NCBI GenBank assembly: GCA_037139735.1
Contig: JBAXFU010000009.1
Location: 1-56,551 of the forward strand
DNA length: 56,551 bases
Reading direction: 5' to 3'
Source: UBA2402 sp037139735
Lineage (GTDB): Bacteria; Planctomycetota; Phycisphaerae; Phycisphaerales; UBA1924
The translations under genes were made by a program, and so were the position numbers. The notes below the pieces were generated by a model. It saw only the letters and a program-made list of their open reading frames with translations. It did not search any database and had not been told where the DNA came from. This document shows positions 35,059 through 43,668 of this stretch, one piece after another (position 1 is the stretch's first letter; every line of letters begins with the position of its first letter).

Positions 35059-36381
35059 ATGCATCAAGGCGAGAACGGTCAGAGTCGTCGTTCGTTCATG
35101 GGTCAGGCGGCCTTCGCGGCCGGCGCGGCATCGCTGCTGGCGGCGACCGCCAAGACGCGTGCCGGCGTGCCGGTTGCTCCCCCCGGCAAGGCCAAGGCCC
35201 GCACGCCGCTCAAGGACGGCGATGCGATCCGCATCGGCGTGATCGGTCCTGGCGGCATGGGCACGGGCCACGTGCACGCCTTCTGCAACTTCGCCTCCAA
35301 GGGCGAGGAGAAGCTCGAGATCGTCGCACTGGCCGACGTCTGCGAGACGCGCTGGGAGGACGCCAAGAAGAAGTGCGAGGAGACGTTCAAGAAGTCTCCC
35401 GAGACGATGCGGGACTACCGCAAGCTGCTGGCTCGCGAGGACATCCACGCGGTGCTGATCGCCAGCCCCGAGCACTGGCACGCCCAGCACGCCACGGACG
35501 CGATCCTGGCGGGCAAGGACGTCTACTGCGAGAAGCCGATGTGCTTCCACCTCGAGGAGAGCATCGACCTGATGCGGCTGTGCCAGGCCAACCCGGAGGT
35601 GGTCTTCCAGGTGGGCACGCAGAAGATGCAGCTCAAGAAGTACCAGGAGGCCAAGAAGCTGATCGAGGCGGGCGCGATCGGCACGCCGACGTTCAGCCAG
35701 ACGAGCTATTGCCGCAACAGCAAGAACGGCGAGTGGCTCTACTACGGGATCGATCCCAAGTGGGACCCCAAGACGAACATCGACTGGGACGCGTGGCTCG
35801 GCAACGGCCCGAAGATCCCGTGGAACCCGGAGATCTACGCCCGCTGGCGTCGCTACCGCGACTGGTCGACGGGCATCATCGGCGACCTGCTCGTGCACGA
35901 GGTCACGCCGCTGGTGATGGCCCTCGAGTCGGTGGGCTGGCCGGTCCGCGTCGTCGCCACCGGCTCGCACCTGGTCGACAAGAAGATGGAGAACCACGAC
36001 CAGGTCAACCTGTGCATCGAGTTCGAGAGCGGGCACGTCATGACCGTCGCGGGCTCGACCTGCAACGAGGTGGGCGTCGAGACGATGATCCGCGGGCATC
36101 AGGCCAACCTCTACCTCGCCGACCGTCACTGCACGCTGCGGCCCGAGCGGCTGTACGTCAACGACATCGACGAACGCAAGATCGAGTGCCCCGACATCGG
36201 CAACGATCAGGACGTGCACCGCAAGAACTGGCTGCACTGCATCCGCACCCGCGAGAAGCCCTTGGCCGACTCGGTCACCGGCGCGAAGGTCATGGTCATC
36301 GTGTCGCTCGCCACCCGCTCCCTGTGGGAGGGTTCGGCCTTCAAGTTCGATCCCAAGACGATGACCGGCTCGAAGGCGTGA
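35059..36381 (+). CDS. Tat-exported Gfo/Idh/MocA family oxidoreductase
   Basis: A 440-residue NAD(P)-dependent dehydrogenase with a twin-arginine signal (GQSRRSFMGQAAFAAGAASL, about 37 residues). The Rossmann fold begins at IRIGVIGPGGMGTGHVHAF (about 58-76). The catalytic EKP motif is intact (VYCEKPMCFH). The C-terminal domain contains WYYGIDPK-like substrate-loop sequence (EWLYYGIDPKWDP) and IIGDLLVHEVTPLVMALESVGWP with a conserved His. It resembles large planctomycete Gfo/Idh/MocA families of unknown sugar specificity. AGAGGA lies eight bases upstream of the ATG. The next feature downstream is a hairpin repeat, so it is probably monocistronic. Confidence 0.9.
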   Translation: MHQGENGQSRRSFMGQAAFAAGAASLLAATAKTRAGVPVAPPGKAKARTPLKDGDAIRIGVIGPGGMGTGHVHAFCNFASKGEEKLEIVALADVCETRWEDAKKKCEETFKKSPETMRDYRKLLAREDIHAVLIASPEHWHAQHATDAILAGKDVYCEKPMCFHLEESIDLMRLCQANPEVVFQVGTQKMQLKKYQEAKKLIEAGAIGTPTFSQTSYCRNSKNGEWLYYGIDPKWDPKTNIDWDAWLGNGPKIPWNPEIYARWRRYRDWSTGIIGDLLVHEVTPLVMALESVGWPVRVVATGSHLVDKKMENHDQVNLCIEFESGHVMTVAGSTCNEVGVETMIRGHQANLYLADRHCTLRPERLYVNDIDERKIECPDIGNDQDVHRKNWLHCIRTREKPLADSVTGAKVMVIVSLATRSLWEGSAFKFDPKTMTGSKA

Positions 36382-36463
36382 ACGGGACCGCCGGGGGCGA
36401 TGACCCGGCGGCATGGTCATGGACATCCCCGCGGCAACCCTTCGGGTCGGGGGTCGGTGGATT

Positions 36464-36505
36464 TCATCCGGGGGTGTCGGCGAGGCGCCGACACCCCCGG
36501 CTTCT
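36464..36505 (+). repeat. Hairpin family H, distant perfect copy
   Basis: TTCAT then CCGGGGGTGTCGGCG (36468-36482), loop AGG, CGCCGACACCCCCGG (36486-36500), then CTTCTTTCC. Both arms equal those of the copy at 10995-11027; only the loop differs. It lies in the 176-base gap before apbE and could also stop transcription from the oxidoreductase gene. Confidence 0.75.
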
Positions 36506-36557
36506 TTCCGGCGTGCCTTGAGCGTGAAGGCATCGGACTCGGCTGGAGACCCCGCGC

Positions 36558-37487
36558 GTGATCTTTCGAGGTGCGTTCGAGGCGATGCGAACTCGCTTCG
36601 AGCTGGTGCTCGAGGGCGGCGACGAATCGCGTCTGGCCGGCGCGGCCGAGGACGTTCGCGCGGAGATCGAGGCGTGCGAGGAGCGACTCAGCCTCTTTCG
36701 CCCCGGCAGCATCGTCGCTCGCATCAATGCGGCCGGGGGCGCACGCGTGCGGGTCGATCCCGACACGTTCGACCTGCTGACGCTCGCCGCACGCATTCAT
36801 CGCGACTCCGGCGGGGCCTTCGACCCCACCGTGGGCCCGCTGATGCGAGCATGGGGTTTTCGCGGCCAAGCCTCGGGCGAGCCTCGACCGGCGGGTGGCA
36901 TGCGGCATCTGCACCTCGACGCCGCCTCGGGCGAGGTGTCGCTCGACTGCGACCCGGCGGCGGGACAACTGGACCTTGGCGCCATCGCCAAAGGGCACGC
37001 GCTCGATCTGGCCGCCGCGCGTTTGGCCGAGCTGGGCGTCCGGACGGGCCTGCTGCACGCGGGCACGAGTTCGGTGCTGGCGATGGACGCTCCCGCGGAC
37101 GCTGCGGGCTGGAGGGTCGCCATCGCGGGCTCGAAGACCATCGTCGCGCTGCGGCGTGCCGGGTTGGGCGTTTCAGCGCCGCACGGGCGAACGGTCGTCG
37201 CGACCGATGGCTCGCGAACGGGCCACGTGATGGACCCGCGGACGGGCCGGCCGGCGGAGGCCGCGACGGTGGCTGCGGCGGCATGCACGACCGCGGCGGC
37301 GGCGGACGCCTGGTCGACCGCGTTGCTGGTGGCGGGCGAGGCGGGCATGGCGTGGGAAGTCCGGGAACTGAGGGGCCGCTTGCTCGTGCTGGGGGGTGGC
37401 GACGTACGCTCCGGTTCTGGCGCGGGGCCGAGCCCGGACGGCACGGGCGAAGGCGGCTCATGGTGTCGGTTTGAAACTGGAGCGTGA
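36558..37487 (+). CDS. apbE: FAD:protein FMN transferase
   Basis: ApbE attaches FMN covalently to Thr or Ser of target flavoproteins (for example RnfG/NqrC-type). The 309-residue protein has the family landmarks: MRTRFELVLEG at the start, ERLSLFRPGSIVARINAAGG, GAFDPTVGPLMRAWGF, LDLGAIAKGHALDLAA (binding motif), GLLHAGTSSVLAM, and the catalytic/metal region HVMDPRTGRPAEAATV with ADAWSTALLVAG. It has no signal peptide or lipobox, whereas many ApbE proteins are exported lipoproteins; this one may act in the cytoplasm or use another route. The start is GTG at 36558. Its stop overlaps the GTG of the next gene in a GTGA, so the two are probably translationally coupled. No flavinylation target is in the window. 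Confidence 0.9.
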   Translation: MIFRGAFEAMRTRFELVLEGGDESRLAGAAEDVRAEIEACEERLSLFRPGSIVARINAAGGARVRVDPDTFDLLTLAARIHRDSGGAFDPTVGPLMRAWGFRGQASGEPRPAGGMRHLHLDAASGEVSLDCDPAAGQLDLGAIAKGHALDLAAARLAELGVRTGLLHAGTSSVLAMDAPADAAGWRVAIAGSKTIVALRRAGLGVSAPHGRTVVATDGSRTGHVMDPRTGRPAEAATVAAAACTTAAAADAWSTALLVAGEAGMAWEVRELRGRLLVLGGGDVRSGSGAGPSPDGTGEGGSWCRFETGA

Positions 37488-38740
37488 AACGCATGTCGCA
37501 ACCCATGGACTTCGACCGTCGTTCGTTCCTGGCAGCCGCGGGCGGGAGTCTGGCGGCGATGGCGGTGATGCCGGAACTCGGCTTTGCGCGGCCCGCGCCG
37601 GTGTCGGCCGATCCGATTCCGGTGGCGTTGATCGGGGCGGGGCGGCATGGGCGTGCGTTGGTGGACGAGTTGCAGAAGCTCGAGGCATGCCGCGTGGTGG
37701 CGGTGTGCGACACGGATCCGGCGCGGCTGGAGTCGATCAAGCGTCGCGCGAAGGACGCGGCGACGTACGCGACGCACGCGGAGATGCTGGAGAAGTCCAA
37801 GGACATGAAGGCGGTGATCGTGGCGACGCCCACGCACCTGCACAAGGGGCCCGCGCTCGACGCGATGGCGGCGGGCAAGCACGTCTTCTGCGAGGCCCCG
37901 CTGGCGCACACGGCGGAGGACGCCCGCGAGATGGCCAAGGCGGCGGCGAAGGCCTCGACGATCTTCCAGTCGGGCCTGTACGCGAGGTCGAACCCGGTGT
38001 ACAAGCTGGCCCGGGGCTTCTTCCGCTCCGACTCGGTGCGGGACCTGATCTGCATGCACGCGCAGCACTTCAAGAAGCAGACGTGGCGTTTCCCGGCGAG
38101 CGACGCCACGCGCGAGAAGGACGCCAACTGGCGGCTCGATCCGGCGGTGTCGCTGGGGCTGGCGGGCGAACTGGGCACGCACCAGTTCGACGTCTTTCAC
38201 TACTACACGAGCAAGTACCCCAAGTTGGTGACGGGCGCGGGGAGCATCCGCCTGCACAACGACGGCCGCGAGGTGGCCGACACCATCGACTGCGCGATGA
38301 CTTTCGCGGACGGAGCGCGGCTGACGTACCTGGCCACGCTGGGCAACTCGTACGAGGGGCGTCACGAGGTCTTCAACGGGAGCAACGCGGCGATCAAGCT
38401 GGCGTGGTCGCACGGCTGGCTCTTCAAGGAGTCGGACGCGCCGACGCAGGGCTGGGAGGTCTACGCGAACCGCCAGCAGTTCCACAACGACGAGGGGATC
38501 ACGCTGATCGCCGACGCGACCAAGCTGGCGAGCCAGGGCAAGCTGAAGGAGGGCGTGGGCCTTCCGTACTCGCCCCAGTACTACGCCCTGTCGGACTTCC
38601 TGACGTCGATCGTCGAGGGCAAGCCGAGCGTCTGCACGGCGGACGAAGGCGTGCGGGCGACGGTCGTAGGCATCGCGGCGAACCAGGCGGTGCGGACGGG
38701 CAAGCCCGTGGAGATCACCGAGGAGATGCTCAAGGCCTGA
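37484..38740 (+). CDS. Gfo/Idh/MocA family oxidoreductase with altered EKP motif
   Basis: A 418-residue protein (GTG start overlapping the apbE stop; ATG three codons later at 37493 is an alternative). It has a twin-arginine signal (FDRRSFLAAAGGSLAAMAVM), a Rossmann fold (VALIGAGRHGRALVDEL, VVAVCDTDPARL) and the expected KHVFCE segment. The catalytic lysine of the usual EKP motif is replaced: the sequence is CEAPLAHTAEDA. The C-terminal domain keeps GLAGELGTHQFDVFHYYT with a conserved His. The two other family members in the window keep EKP, so this one may use another residue or be non-oxidising. Adjacent genes encode ApbE and a membrane cytochrome c, suggesting a redox unit; this is inference from position. 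Confidence 0.87.
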   Translation: MKRMSQPMDFDRRSFLAAAGGSLAAMAVMPELGFARPAPVSADPIPVALIGAGRHGRALVDELQKLEACRVVAVCDTDPARLESIKRRAKDAATYATHAEMLEKSKDMKAVIVATPTHLHKGPALDAMAAGKHVFCEAPLAHTAEDAREMAKAAAKASTIFQSGLYARSNPVYKLARGFFRSDSVRDLICMHAQHFKKQTWRFPASDATREKDANWRLDPAVSLGLAGELGTHQFDVFHYYTSKYPKLVTGAGSIRLHNDGREVADTIDCAMTFADGARLTYLATLGNSYEGRHEVFNGSNAAIKLAWSHGWLFKESDAPTQGWEVYANRQQFHNDEGITLIADATKLASQGKLKEGVGLPYSPQYYALSDFLTSIVEGKPSVCTADEGVRATVVGIAANQAVRTGKPVEITEEMLKA

Positions 38741-38770
38741 CGGACGTCCGCCGTTGACGGAGTGACGCAC

Positions 38771-39526
38771 ATGACCGAATTTCCCCGCCTTCGATCGCTC
38801 GGCGCCCTGCACCGCCTCGCCCTGACGCTCTTGTGTCTCGTGCTGGCGGGGGGCTTTGCCGCCTCGGCCTCGCACCTCTTCATCAAGACGAGCGGCCGCG
38901 ACCAGGTGAAGGGGATGAGTCTCGACGACGTGAAGGGGACGTACCACGGCATCCGGACGCGGGCGCCGCTGCTGATGGCGCTCGAGCGGAACCACCCCGA
39001 GACGCTTCCCGCCAAGGACCGCGACGTGTTGATCAAGTGGCTGAACGGATCGCGGATCACGGAGGACTACGACAATCCGGACCTGGGCGACGCCGCCCCG
39101 GCGGAGATCATCGCTCGCCACTGCGTGTCGTGCCACGGCCGCAACGCGAGCGACGCGCAGGGGCGGAAGCTGCCGCTGGAGTTCCTCGACGACGTGCGGG
39201 CGGTGGCGGTGTCGCGCGACGTGACGCCCAACCCGGTGGAGGCGGTGGTCGCGTCGACGCACGCGCACGCGGTGAGCCTGGCGACGCTCTCGATGCTGCT
39301 GATCCTGCTGGTGGCCTGCTCGCGGTGGCGTGGGGGGCTGGCGGGGTTGATCGTGACGGTTCACGCCCTGGGGCTGGCGTGCGACATCGGGGGTTGGTGG
39401 CTGACGCGACAGCACGCGGACTTGGCCGCGATGATCGTGGCGGGCGGCGCGGCGTACTTCGCGACCTCGGGCCTCTTGCTGCTCATGGTGCTGGCGGAGT
39501 TGTGGTTGCCGGCTCGCGACAAGTGA
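38771..39526 (+). CDS. Membrane-anchored c-type cytochrome
   Basis: A 251-residue membrane protein. An N-terminal hydrophobic segment (about residues 17-37; LALTLLCLVLAGGFAASA) precedes a periplasmic domain with one heme c site, HCVSCHGRNASDAQG (CxxCH near residue 119). Three hydrophobic segments follow (SLATLSMLLILLVAC, LAGLIVTVHALGLACDIGGWW, ASGLLLLMVLAELWL region). The family is not one I can name; similar one-heme proteins with membrane tails occur in planctomycetes. I chose the ATG at 38771 because GGAG lies eight bases upstream; a GTG at 38762 is in frame. It starts 30 bases after the oxidoreductase gene and probably forms an operon with it and apbE. Confidence 0.78.
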   Translation: MTEFPRLRSLGALHRLALTLLCLVLAGGFAASASHLFIKTSGRDQVKGMSLDDVKGTYHGIRTRAPLLMALERNHPETLPAKDRDVLIKWLNGSRITEDYDNPDLGDAAPAEIIARHCVSCHGRNASDAQGRKLPLEFLDDVRAVAVSRDVTPNPVEAVVASTHAHAVSLATLSMLLILLVACSRWRGGLAGLIVTVHALGLACDIGGWWLTRQHADLAAMIVAGGAAYFATSGLLLLMVLAELWLPARDK

Positions 39527-39550
39527 CGGTGACACTCGCCTCCATTCGTC

Positions 39551-39699
39551 GGTCCCTCCAGAACCGCGGATCACCCGCACCAAGGGCCCAGAGGGCCCGC
39601 GAGCGCTGCCACGGGTGAACCGAACCCGCGGAGCGGGTGAGGTGAACCCGTGGTGCGAGGCCAATTCGAGCACGGCCCCGCGAAGGGCCGACGACCACG
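39551..39699 (+). repeat. Dispersed repeat family R, copy 1 (about 150 bases)
   Basis: Begins GGTCCCTCCAG and ends GGGCCGACGACCAC. Its core is a nested hairpin: CCACGGGT (39609-39616) pairs with ACCCGTGG (39646-39653) around an inner ACCCGC/GCGGGT stem. The copy at 45334-45483 is about 85% identical over the first 100 bases, and an inverted core copy lies at 45187-45238. This copy begins 25 bases after the cytochrome gene and overlaps the start of the next gene. Confidence 0.75.
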
Positions 39700-40258
39700 C
39701 CTCACTCGTCCCGCGAAACCTCCCGAGCCCCCCCGGCGAATCCACGGGCACGTGATTCGCATTCCCTGGACCGACGACGACGGAAAGCCCGCCCGCGTGC
39801 GATGGTGGCGCGGGCTCACGCGCGGCGGGTGGCGGGGCGTCGGGTCGCTCTGGCGGCCCCTCTTGCCGCTGGCGGCCATCGTGATCATCCCGACGGGTCT
39901 GGCGACGCTGGCCCTCTTCAACGGGCCGTTCGTGATCGCCATGGTGCTCTTCTCGCCCTTTGCCTCGCTGCTGCTGGTCATCGCCTTCTCGCTCGTGCTG
40001 GGCGTGGCGACGGCGGGCCGACGGGTCGTCGGCGAGTCGCTCGCCCGTCTGCGTCTGGCCGGCGAATGCCCCTCGTGCGGCTATCCGCTCGAACCCGAAC
40101 CCGCGCCCGCTCCGTCGCGCTGCCCCGAATGCGGCAGCGCCTGGCGGGTGGGCGAGGAGCCGCCCGCCGAGACGGTCGTCGTGCGGCTCGCTACCCTCGA
40201 TCCCCGCGGCGAAGCATCGCCCGGCGCTCCGATGTCCCCGCCCCCGACGAAGGCATGA
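39650..40258 (+). CDS. Membrane protein with C-terminal zinc ribbon, unknown function
   Basis: A protein of up to 202 residues. Two adjacent hydrophobic segments (LWRPLLPLAAIVIIPTGLAT and FVIAMVLFSPFASLLLVIAF) precede a cytosolic zinc ribbon with two knuckles, CPSCGYPLEPE and CPECGSAW, then a Pro/Gly-rich tail. The first 30 residues from the GTG at 39650 are encoded within repeat R and are Arg/Pro-rich; an in-frame GTG at 39752 (VIRIPWTDDDG) is the more likely true start. Two-TM zinc-ribbon proteins of this type are common in planctomycetes and unassigned. The end overlaps the start of the nitroreductase gene by four bases (ATGA). Confidence 0.65.
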   Translation: MVRGQFEHGPAKGRRPRLTRPAKPPEPPRRIHGHVIRIPWTDDDGKPARVRWWRGLTRGGWRGVGSLWRPLLPLAAIVIIPTGLATLALFNGPFVIAMVLFSPFASLLLVIAFSLVLGVATAGRRVVGESLARLRLAGECPSCGYPLEPEPAPAPSRCPECGSAWRVGEEPPAETVVVRLATLDPRGEASPGAPMSPPPTKA

Positions 40259-40905
40259 CCATGAACACGACCACTCCCGCTTCCGTGATCGACGCCCTTC
40301 AGTGGCGGTACGCGGTCAAGAAGTTCGACGCCACCAGGAAGATCCCGGCCGCCACGTGGGCCTCGCTCGAGGAGGCCACGGTGCTCTCGCCGTCGTCGTA
40401 CGGCCTGCAGCCGTGGCGATTCTTCGTGGTGGACGACCCTGCGATCCGCGCCCAGCTTCGCCCGGCGTCGTGGGGCCAGTCGCAGATCACCGACGCCTCT
40501 CACCTGCTGGTCTTTGCGCGTCGCACCTCGATGACGACCGCCGACGTCGACGCGTACGTGCAGCGGATCGTCGAGGTCCGGGGCGGCGACGCGGCCGCCC
40601 TCAAGGACTATCGCGCGATGATGGTGAACCACGTCACCAACCCCGCGCTCGACGTAAACGCGTGGGCGACCAAGCAGGTGTACATCGCGCTGGGCGTCTT
40701 CATGGCGGCGGCGGCGATGATGGGCGTGGACGCGTGCCCGATGGAGGGTTTCCAGCCCGCGGAGTACGACCGCATCCTCACGCTGCCCGAGCGAGGCTAC
40801 CACGCCACCGTCGTGGCCACGGCGGGCTACCGCGCGGCCGACGACATGTTCGCCGGCTTCAAGAAGGTGCGTTGGCCCATGAACGAGGCCGTGGTGCACA
40901 TCTGA
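40255..40905 (+). CDS. Nitroreductase family NAD(P)H-dependent flavoprotein
   Basis: A 216-residue FMN oxidoreductase of the NfsB-like branch, which reduces nitro compounds, quinones or flavins. Motifs: VIDALQWRYAVKKFDATRKI (FMN phosphate site Arg/Lys region), LSPSSYGLQPWRFFVV (SS-GLQPW signature), SQITDASHLLVFARR, KQVYIALGVFMAAAAMMGVDACPMEGF, and a C-terminal GYRAADDMFAGFKKVRWP in place of the usual K-R-lined FMN loop. The ATG at 40255 overlaps the upstream stop as ATGA, implying translational coupling with the zinc-ribbon gene; a second ATG two codons later (40261) is possible. The physiological substrate is unknown. Confidence 0.92.
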   Translation: MTMNTTTPASVIDALQWRYAVKKFDATRKIPAATWASLEEATVLSPSSYGLQPWRFFVVDDPAIRAQLRPASWGQSQITDASHLLVFARRTSMTTADVDAYVQRIVEVRGGDAAALKDYRAMMVNHVTNPALDVNAWATKQVYIALGVFMAAAAMMGVDACPMEGFQPAEYDRILTLPERGYHATVVATAGYRAADDMFAGFKKVRWPMNEAVVHI

Positions 40906-40929
40906 GACGAACGCCGATCCTCGCACGCA

Positions 40930-40994
40930 GGCCGCCCGCAAGGGCGCACCGGCCGTCGCAGTGGTTCGCCGCGAGGCTCTGCGAGCAACCCCAC
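40930..40994 (-). repeat. Dispersed repeat family G, inverted copy, in a 309-base gene-free gap
   Basis: Read on the minus strand it starts CGTGGGGTTGCTCGCAGAGC and ends GGTGCGCCCTTGCGGGCGG, matching the copy at 22357-22420. The gap 40906-41214 between the converging nitroreductase and helicase genes holds this copy, the shortened copy at 41159-41197, and no gene. Confidence 0.6.
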
Positions 40995-41158
40995 GGTGAA
41001 AACGCGGGATGCATCGACACGTCGCGTTGGATGGATCCATCGGCGATGGAATCGCGTCGCCCGAACGTCGTTGTCGCATCGCGGCGCATTGACGAACGCG
41101 AACCTGCGGCATGATCACGTCACCGTCCGCACGGGGTTCATGCGCCCATCGGCGTTCG

Positions 41159-41197
41159 TCCGTGGGCTGGCTTGCCCTGACGGGCGGCCGAAGGGCG
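41159..41197 (+). repeat. Dispersed repeat family G, internally deleted copy
   Basis: It keeps the left end (TCCGTGGGCT, as at 45570) and the right end (GCCCTGACGGGCGG, as at 22406-22419) but lacks the middle 35-40 bases. Confidence 0.45.
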
Positions 41198-41214
41198 TTT
41201 GGCGGTCTGTTGCC

Positions 41215-43614
41215 TCATTCCGGCTTGGCCACCAGTGTCAACCTCGCGTATTCGAGCACGAGGGTCTTGACGCCGATGCCCTTGAACGCCACCGTGACGC
41301 GTGATTGCGCGCCGGGCGTGAACGCCTTGACCTGGCCCAGCCCGAACTGCGGGTGGCGGACGGTGGAGCCCACGGGGATGCCGGGCGCCTCGCGACGCGG
41401 GGGCGGGGCGGCGGGACGCGAGGCCGAATCGGCCGCGTCCTCGTCGAACTCGCTGTCGTACGCCGCGTCGTACGCGCCGTCGTCGCTGACGACCACGTGC
41501 TCCCTGGGCAACTCGTCGAGGAAGCGGCTGGGGATCGTCCGTTCGCTCATGCCCCGCTGCGTGCGGAACTTCGAGGCCGTCATCAGCAGCCGCCGCATCG
41601 CGCGGGTGATGCCCACGAAACAGAGGCGACGCTCCTCCTCCAACGCGGCCTCGCTCTCGCGGGCCCGCATGTGAGGCAAGAGCCCCTCTTCGAGCCCGAT
41701 CATCGCCACCGCAGGGAACTCGAGGCCCTTGGCGGCGTGCAGCGTCATCAGCGTCACGCTTCCCTGCGCCGGATCCACCGCGTCGGCGTCGGCCACGAGC
41801 GCGATCGACTCGAGGAACCCGCGGAGCATGGCCAGCAGCGGCGGCATGGAGGATGCGCCGCCCCCTTCGAGGGCGGGGTCCGACGTCGGGTCGTACTCCT
41901 GCTCGAACTGACGGGCGGAACTGACGAGTTCGGCGAGGTTGTCGAGGCGCTCGGCATCGGTCTCGGTGCGCGACGTGGCCGCCTGCGCCCGGTACATGGC
42001 CTCGAGGCCGGACTCCTTGACGACCCGGTCGACCAGGTCGGCGAGCGAACCGGAAATCTCCGCGCCCATGAAACTGCCGCCGGCGGTCCAGCCGTCGATC
42101 AGGGCGATGAACTTGGCGACGGCGTTGACGGCGCGGGCGTTGAGGTCGGGAACGCACTCGATGCGTCGCATGACCTGCAGCACGGGAATGCCGTGCTGCT
42201 GGGCGACGGCGTCGGCCTTGTCGTAGGTGGCGTCGCTGATGCCGCGGGAGGGGACGTTGATGATGCGGGCCAGCGAGACGCCGTCGGCCTGATTGGCGAT
42301 GACCCGCATGCACGCGAGGGCGTTCTTGACCTCTTCGCGGTCGTAGAAGGCGGTGCCCTTGGCGATGGTGTAGGGGATGTTGGCGGCGCGGAGGGCCTCC
42401 TCCATCACGCGGCTGAGGGAGTTGGTGCGGTAGAAGATCGCCATGTCGCGCCACGCGATCTGGTCGTGCGCGTGGCGGGCCCGAAGCCACGAGGCGACCT
42501 TGGCACCCTCGGCCTGCTCGCCCGCGCAACGCACGATCTCGATGCGGTCGCCGCCGGGCTTGCTCGTGAACAGGGGCTTGGGCTTGCGGTTGCGGTTGTG
42601 GCGGATCAGCGTGTCCGCGCTGGCGAGGATGGGCGCGGTCGAGCGGAAGTTCTCGCCGAGCTTGATGACCGCCGCGGCGGGGTAGTGCTTCTCGAAGTCG
42701 AGGATGTTGCTGATGTCGGCGCCTCGCCAGCCGTAGATGGCCTGATCGGGGTCCCCCACCACGCAGATGTTGGGCTGACGCTGACCGTCGCCCTCGCCGG
42801 CGATGAGACTGGCGATGCGGAACTGCGCCTGGTTGGTGTCCTGGTACTCGTCGATCAGCAGGTACTGCCACTTGCGGCGACACTCCTCGCGCACCACTTC
42901 CTGCGACGCGAGCATGCGGGCCGTGAGCATCAGCAGGTCGTCGAAGTCGACGGCGTTGGCCTCGCGCAGCCGCTTGGTGTACGAGGCGTAGATGCGGGCG
43001 ATGGACTTGCCGGAGAAGTCGAAGGCCTCGTTGGCGAATCGCACGTCGTCGATCAGGTCGTTCTTGGCGTTGCTGATGGCGCTGAGCACGCTGCGGGGCG
43101 GGAAGTTCGCCGTGCTGAGCTGCGCCGCCTCGATGGCCTTCTTCACCAGCGACAGCTGGTCGGCGGTGTCGTAGATGGTGAAGTCGGTCTTGAGGCCCGC
43201 CTGCTCGGCGTAGCGACGCAGGAGCCGCGCGCACAGCGAGTGGAACGTGGTGATCGTGAGGCCCCGCATGCGGTGGCTCTCGTTGCCGTCGGCGTCATGC
43301 CCGCCGAGGAGCGAGGCCACGCGTTCCTTCATCTCGCCGGCGGCCTTGTTGGTGAACGTGACGGCGAGGATCTGCCAGGGGGGCACGCCGCAGTTGACCA
43401 GGAAGGCGATGCGGCGCGTGATGACGCGGGTCTTGCCGCTGCCCGCGGCGGCGAGGACGAGCAACGGACCTTCGGTGTGGTGCACGGCCTGACGCTGGGG
43501 CTCGGTCAGGTCAGCCACCAGCCGCTCGGCGAAGGCGTTGGGGTCCTCGGGCGGCGGGGCCTTGGGCGGCGTGTCTTCCTCGCCGTCGGGGATGATCGGA
43601 GCGTCGAAGTCCAT
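41215..43614 (-). CDS. ATP-dependent DNA helicase, PcrA/UvrD type
   Basis: A 799-residue superfamily 1A 3'-5' helicase for nucleotide excision or mismatch repair and removal of stalled complexes. Motifs in order: Q motif region LTEPQRQAVHHTEG, Walker A AAAGSGKTRVITRR (about 53-66), Ia AVTFTNKAAGEMKER, II LLIDEYQDTNQAQF, III CVVGDPDQAIYGWRGADI, IV ENFRSTAPIL, V TLMTLHAAKGLEFPAVAMIG, VI ERRLCFVGITRAMRRLL. The C-terminal end (about 735-795) has the Tudor-like domain of PcrA (GSTVRHPQFGLGQVKAF, VAFKGIGVKTLVLEYARL), which contacts RNA polymerase. An acidic stretch with AYDAAYDSEFDEDAADS comes before it. ATG at 43614 follows TACGCT by nine bases with no ribosome binding site. PcrA and UvrD cannot be told apart with certainty by sequence alone. 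Confidence 0.94.
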   Translation of the reverse strand: MDFDAPIIPDGEEDTPPKAPPPEDPNAFAERLVADLTEPQRQAVHHTEGPLLVLAAAGSGKTRVITRRIAFLVNCGVPPWQILAVTFTNKAAGEMKERVASLLGGHDADGNESHRMRGLTITTFHSLCARLLRRYAEQAGLKTDFTIYDTADQLSLVKKAIEAAQLSTANFPPRSVLSAISNAKNDLIDDVRFANEAFDFSGKSIARIYASYTKRLREANAVDFDDLLMLTARMLASQEVVREECRRKWQYLLIDEYQDTNQAQFRIASLIAGEGDGQRQPNICVVGDPDQAIYGWRGADISNILDFEKHYPAAAVIKLGENFRSTAPILASADTLIRHNRNRKPKPLFTSKPGGDRIEIVRCAGEQAEGAKVASWLRARHAHDQIAWRDMAIFYRTNSLSRVMEEALRAANIPYTIAKGTAFYDREEVKNALACMRVIANQADGVSLARIINVPSRGISDATYDKADAVAQQHGIPVLQVMRRIECVPDLNARAVNAVAKFIALIDGWTAGGSFMGAEISGSLADLVDRVVKESGLEAMYRAQAATSRTETDAERLDNLAELVSSARQFEQEYDPTSDPALEGGGASSMPPLLAMLRGFLESIALVADADAVDPAQGSVTLMTLHAAKGLEFPAVAMIGLEEGLLPHMRARESEAALEEERRLCFVGITRAMRRLLMTASKFRTQRGMSERTIPSRFLDELPREHVVVSDDGAYDAAYDSEFDEDAADSASRPAAPPPRREAPGIPVGSTVRHPQFGLGQVKAFTPGAQSRVTVAFKGIGVKTLVLEYARLTLVAKPE

Positions 43615-43623
43615 GAGCCGCCA

Positions 43624-43629
43624 AGCGTA
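43624..43629 (-). promoter_or_regulatory. Putative -10 element of the helicase gene
   Basis: TACGCT on the minus strand ends nine bases before the helicase ATG. Probably a leaderless mRNA. Confidence 0.4.
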
Positions 43630-43668
43630 ACGCGGTCGGATGGGGCGGGGCGTCGGTTCGCCGCCGAA

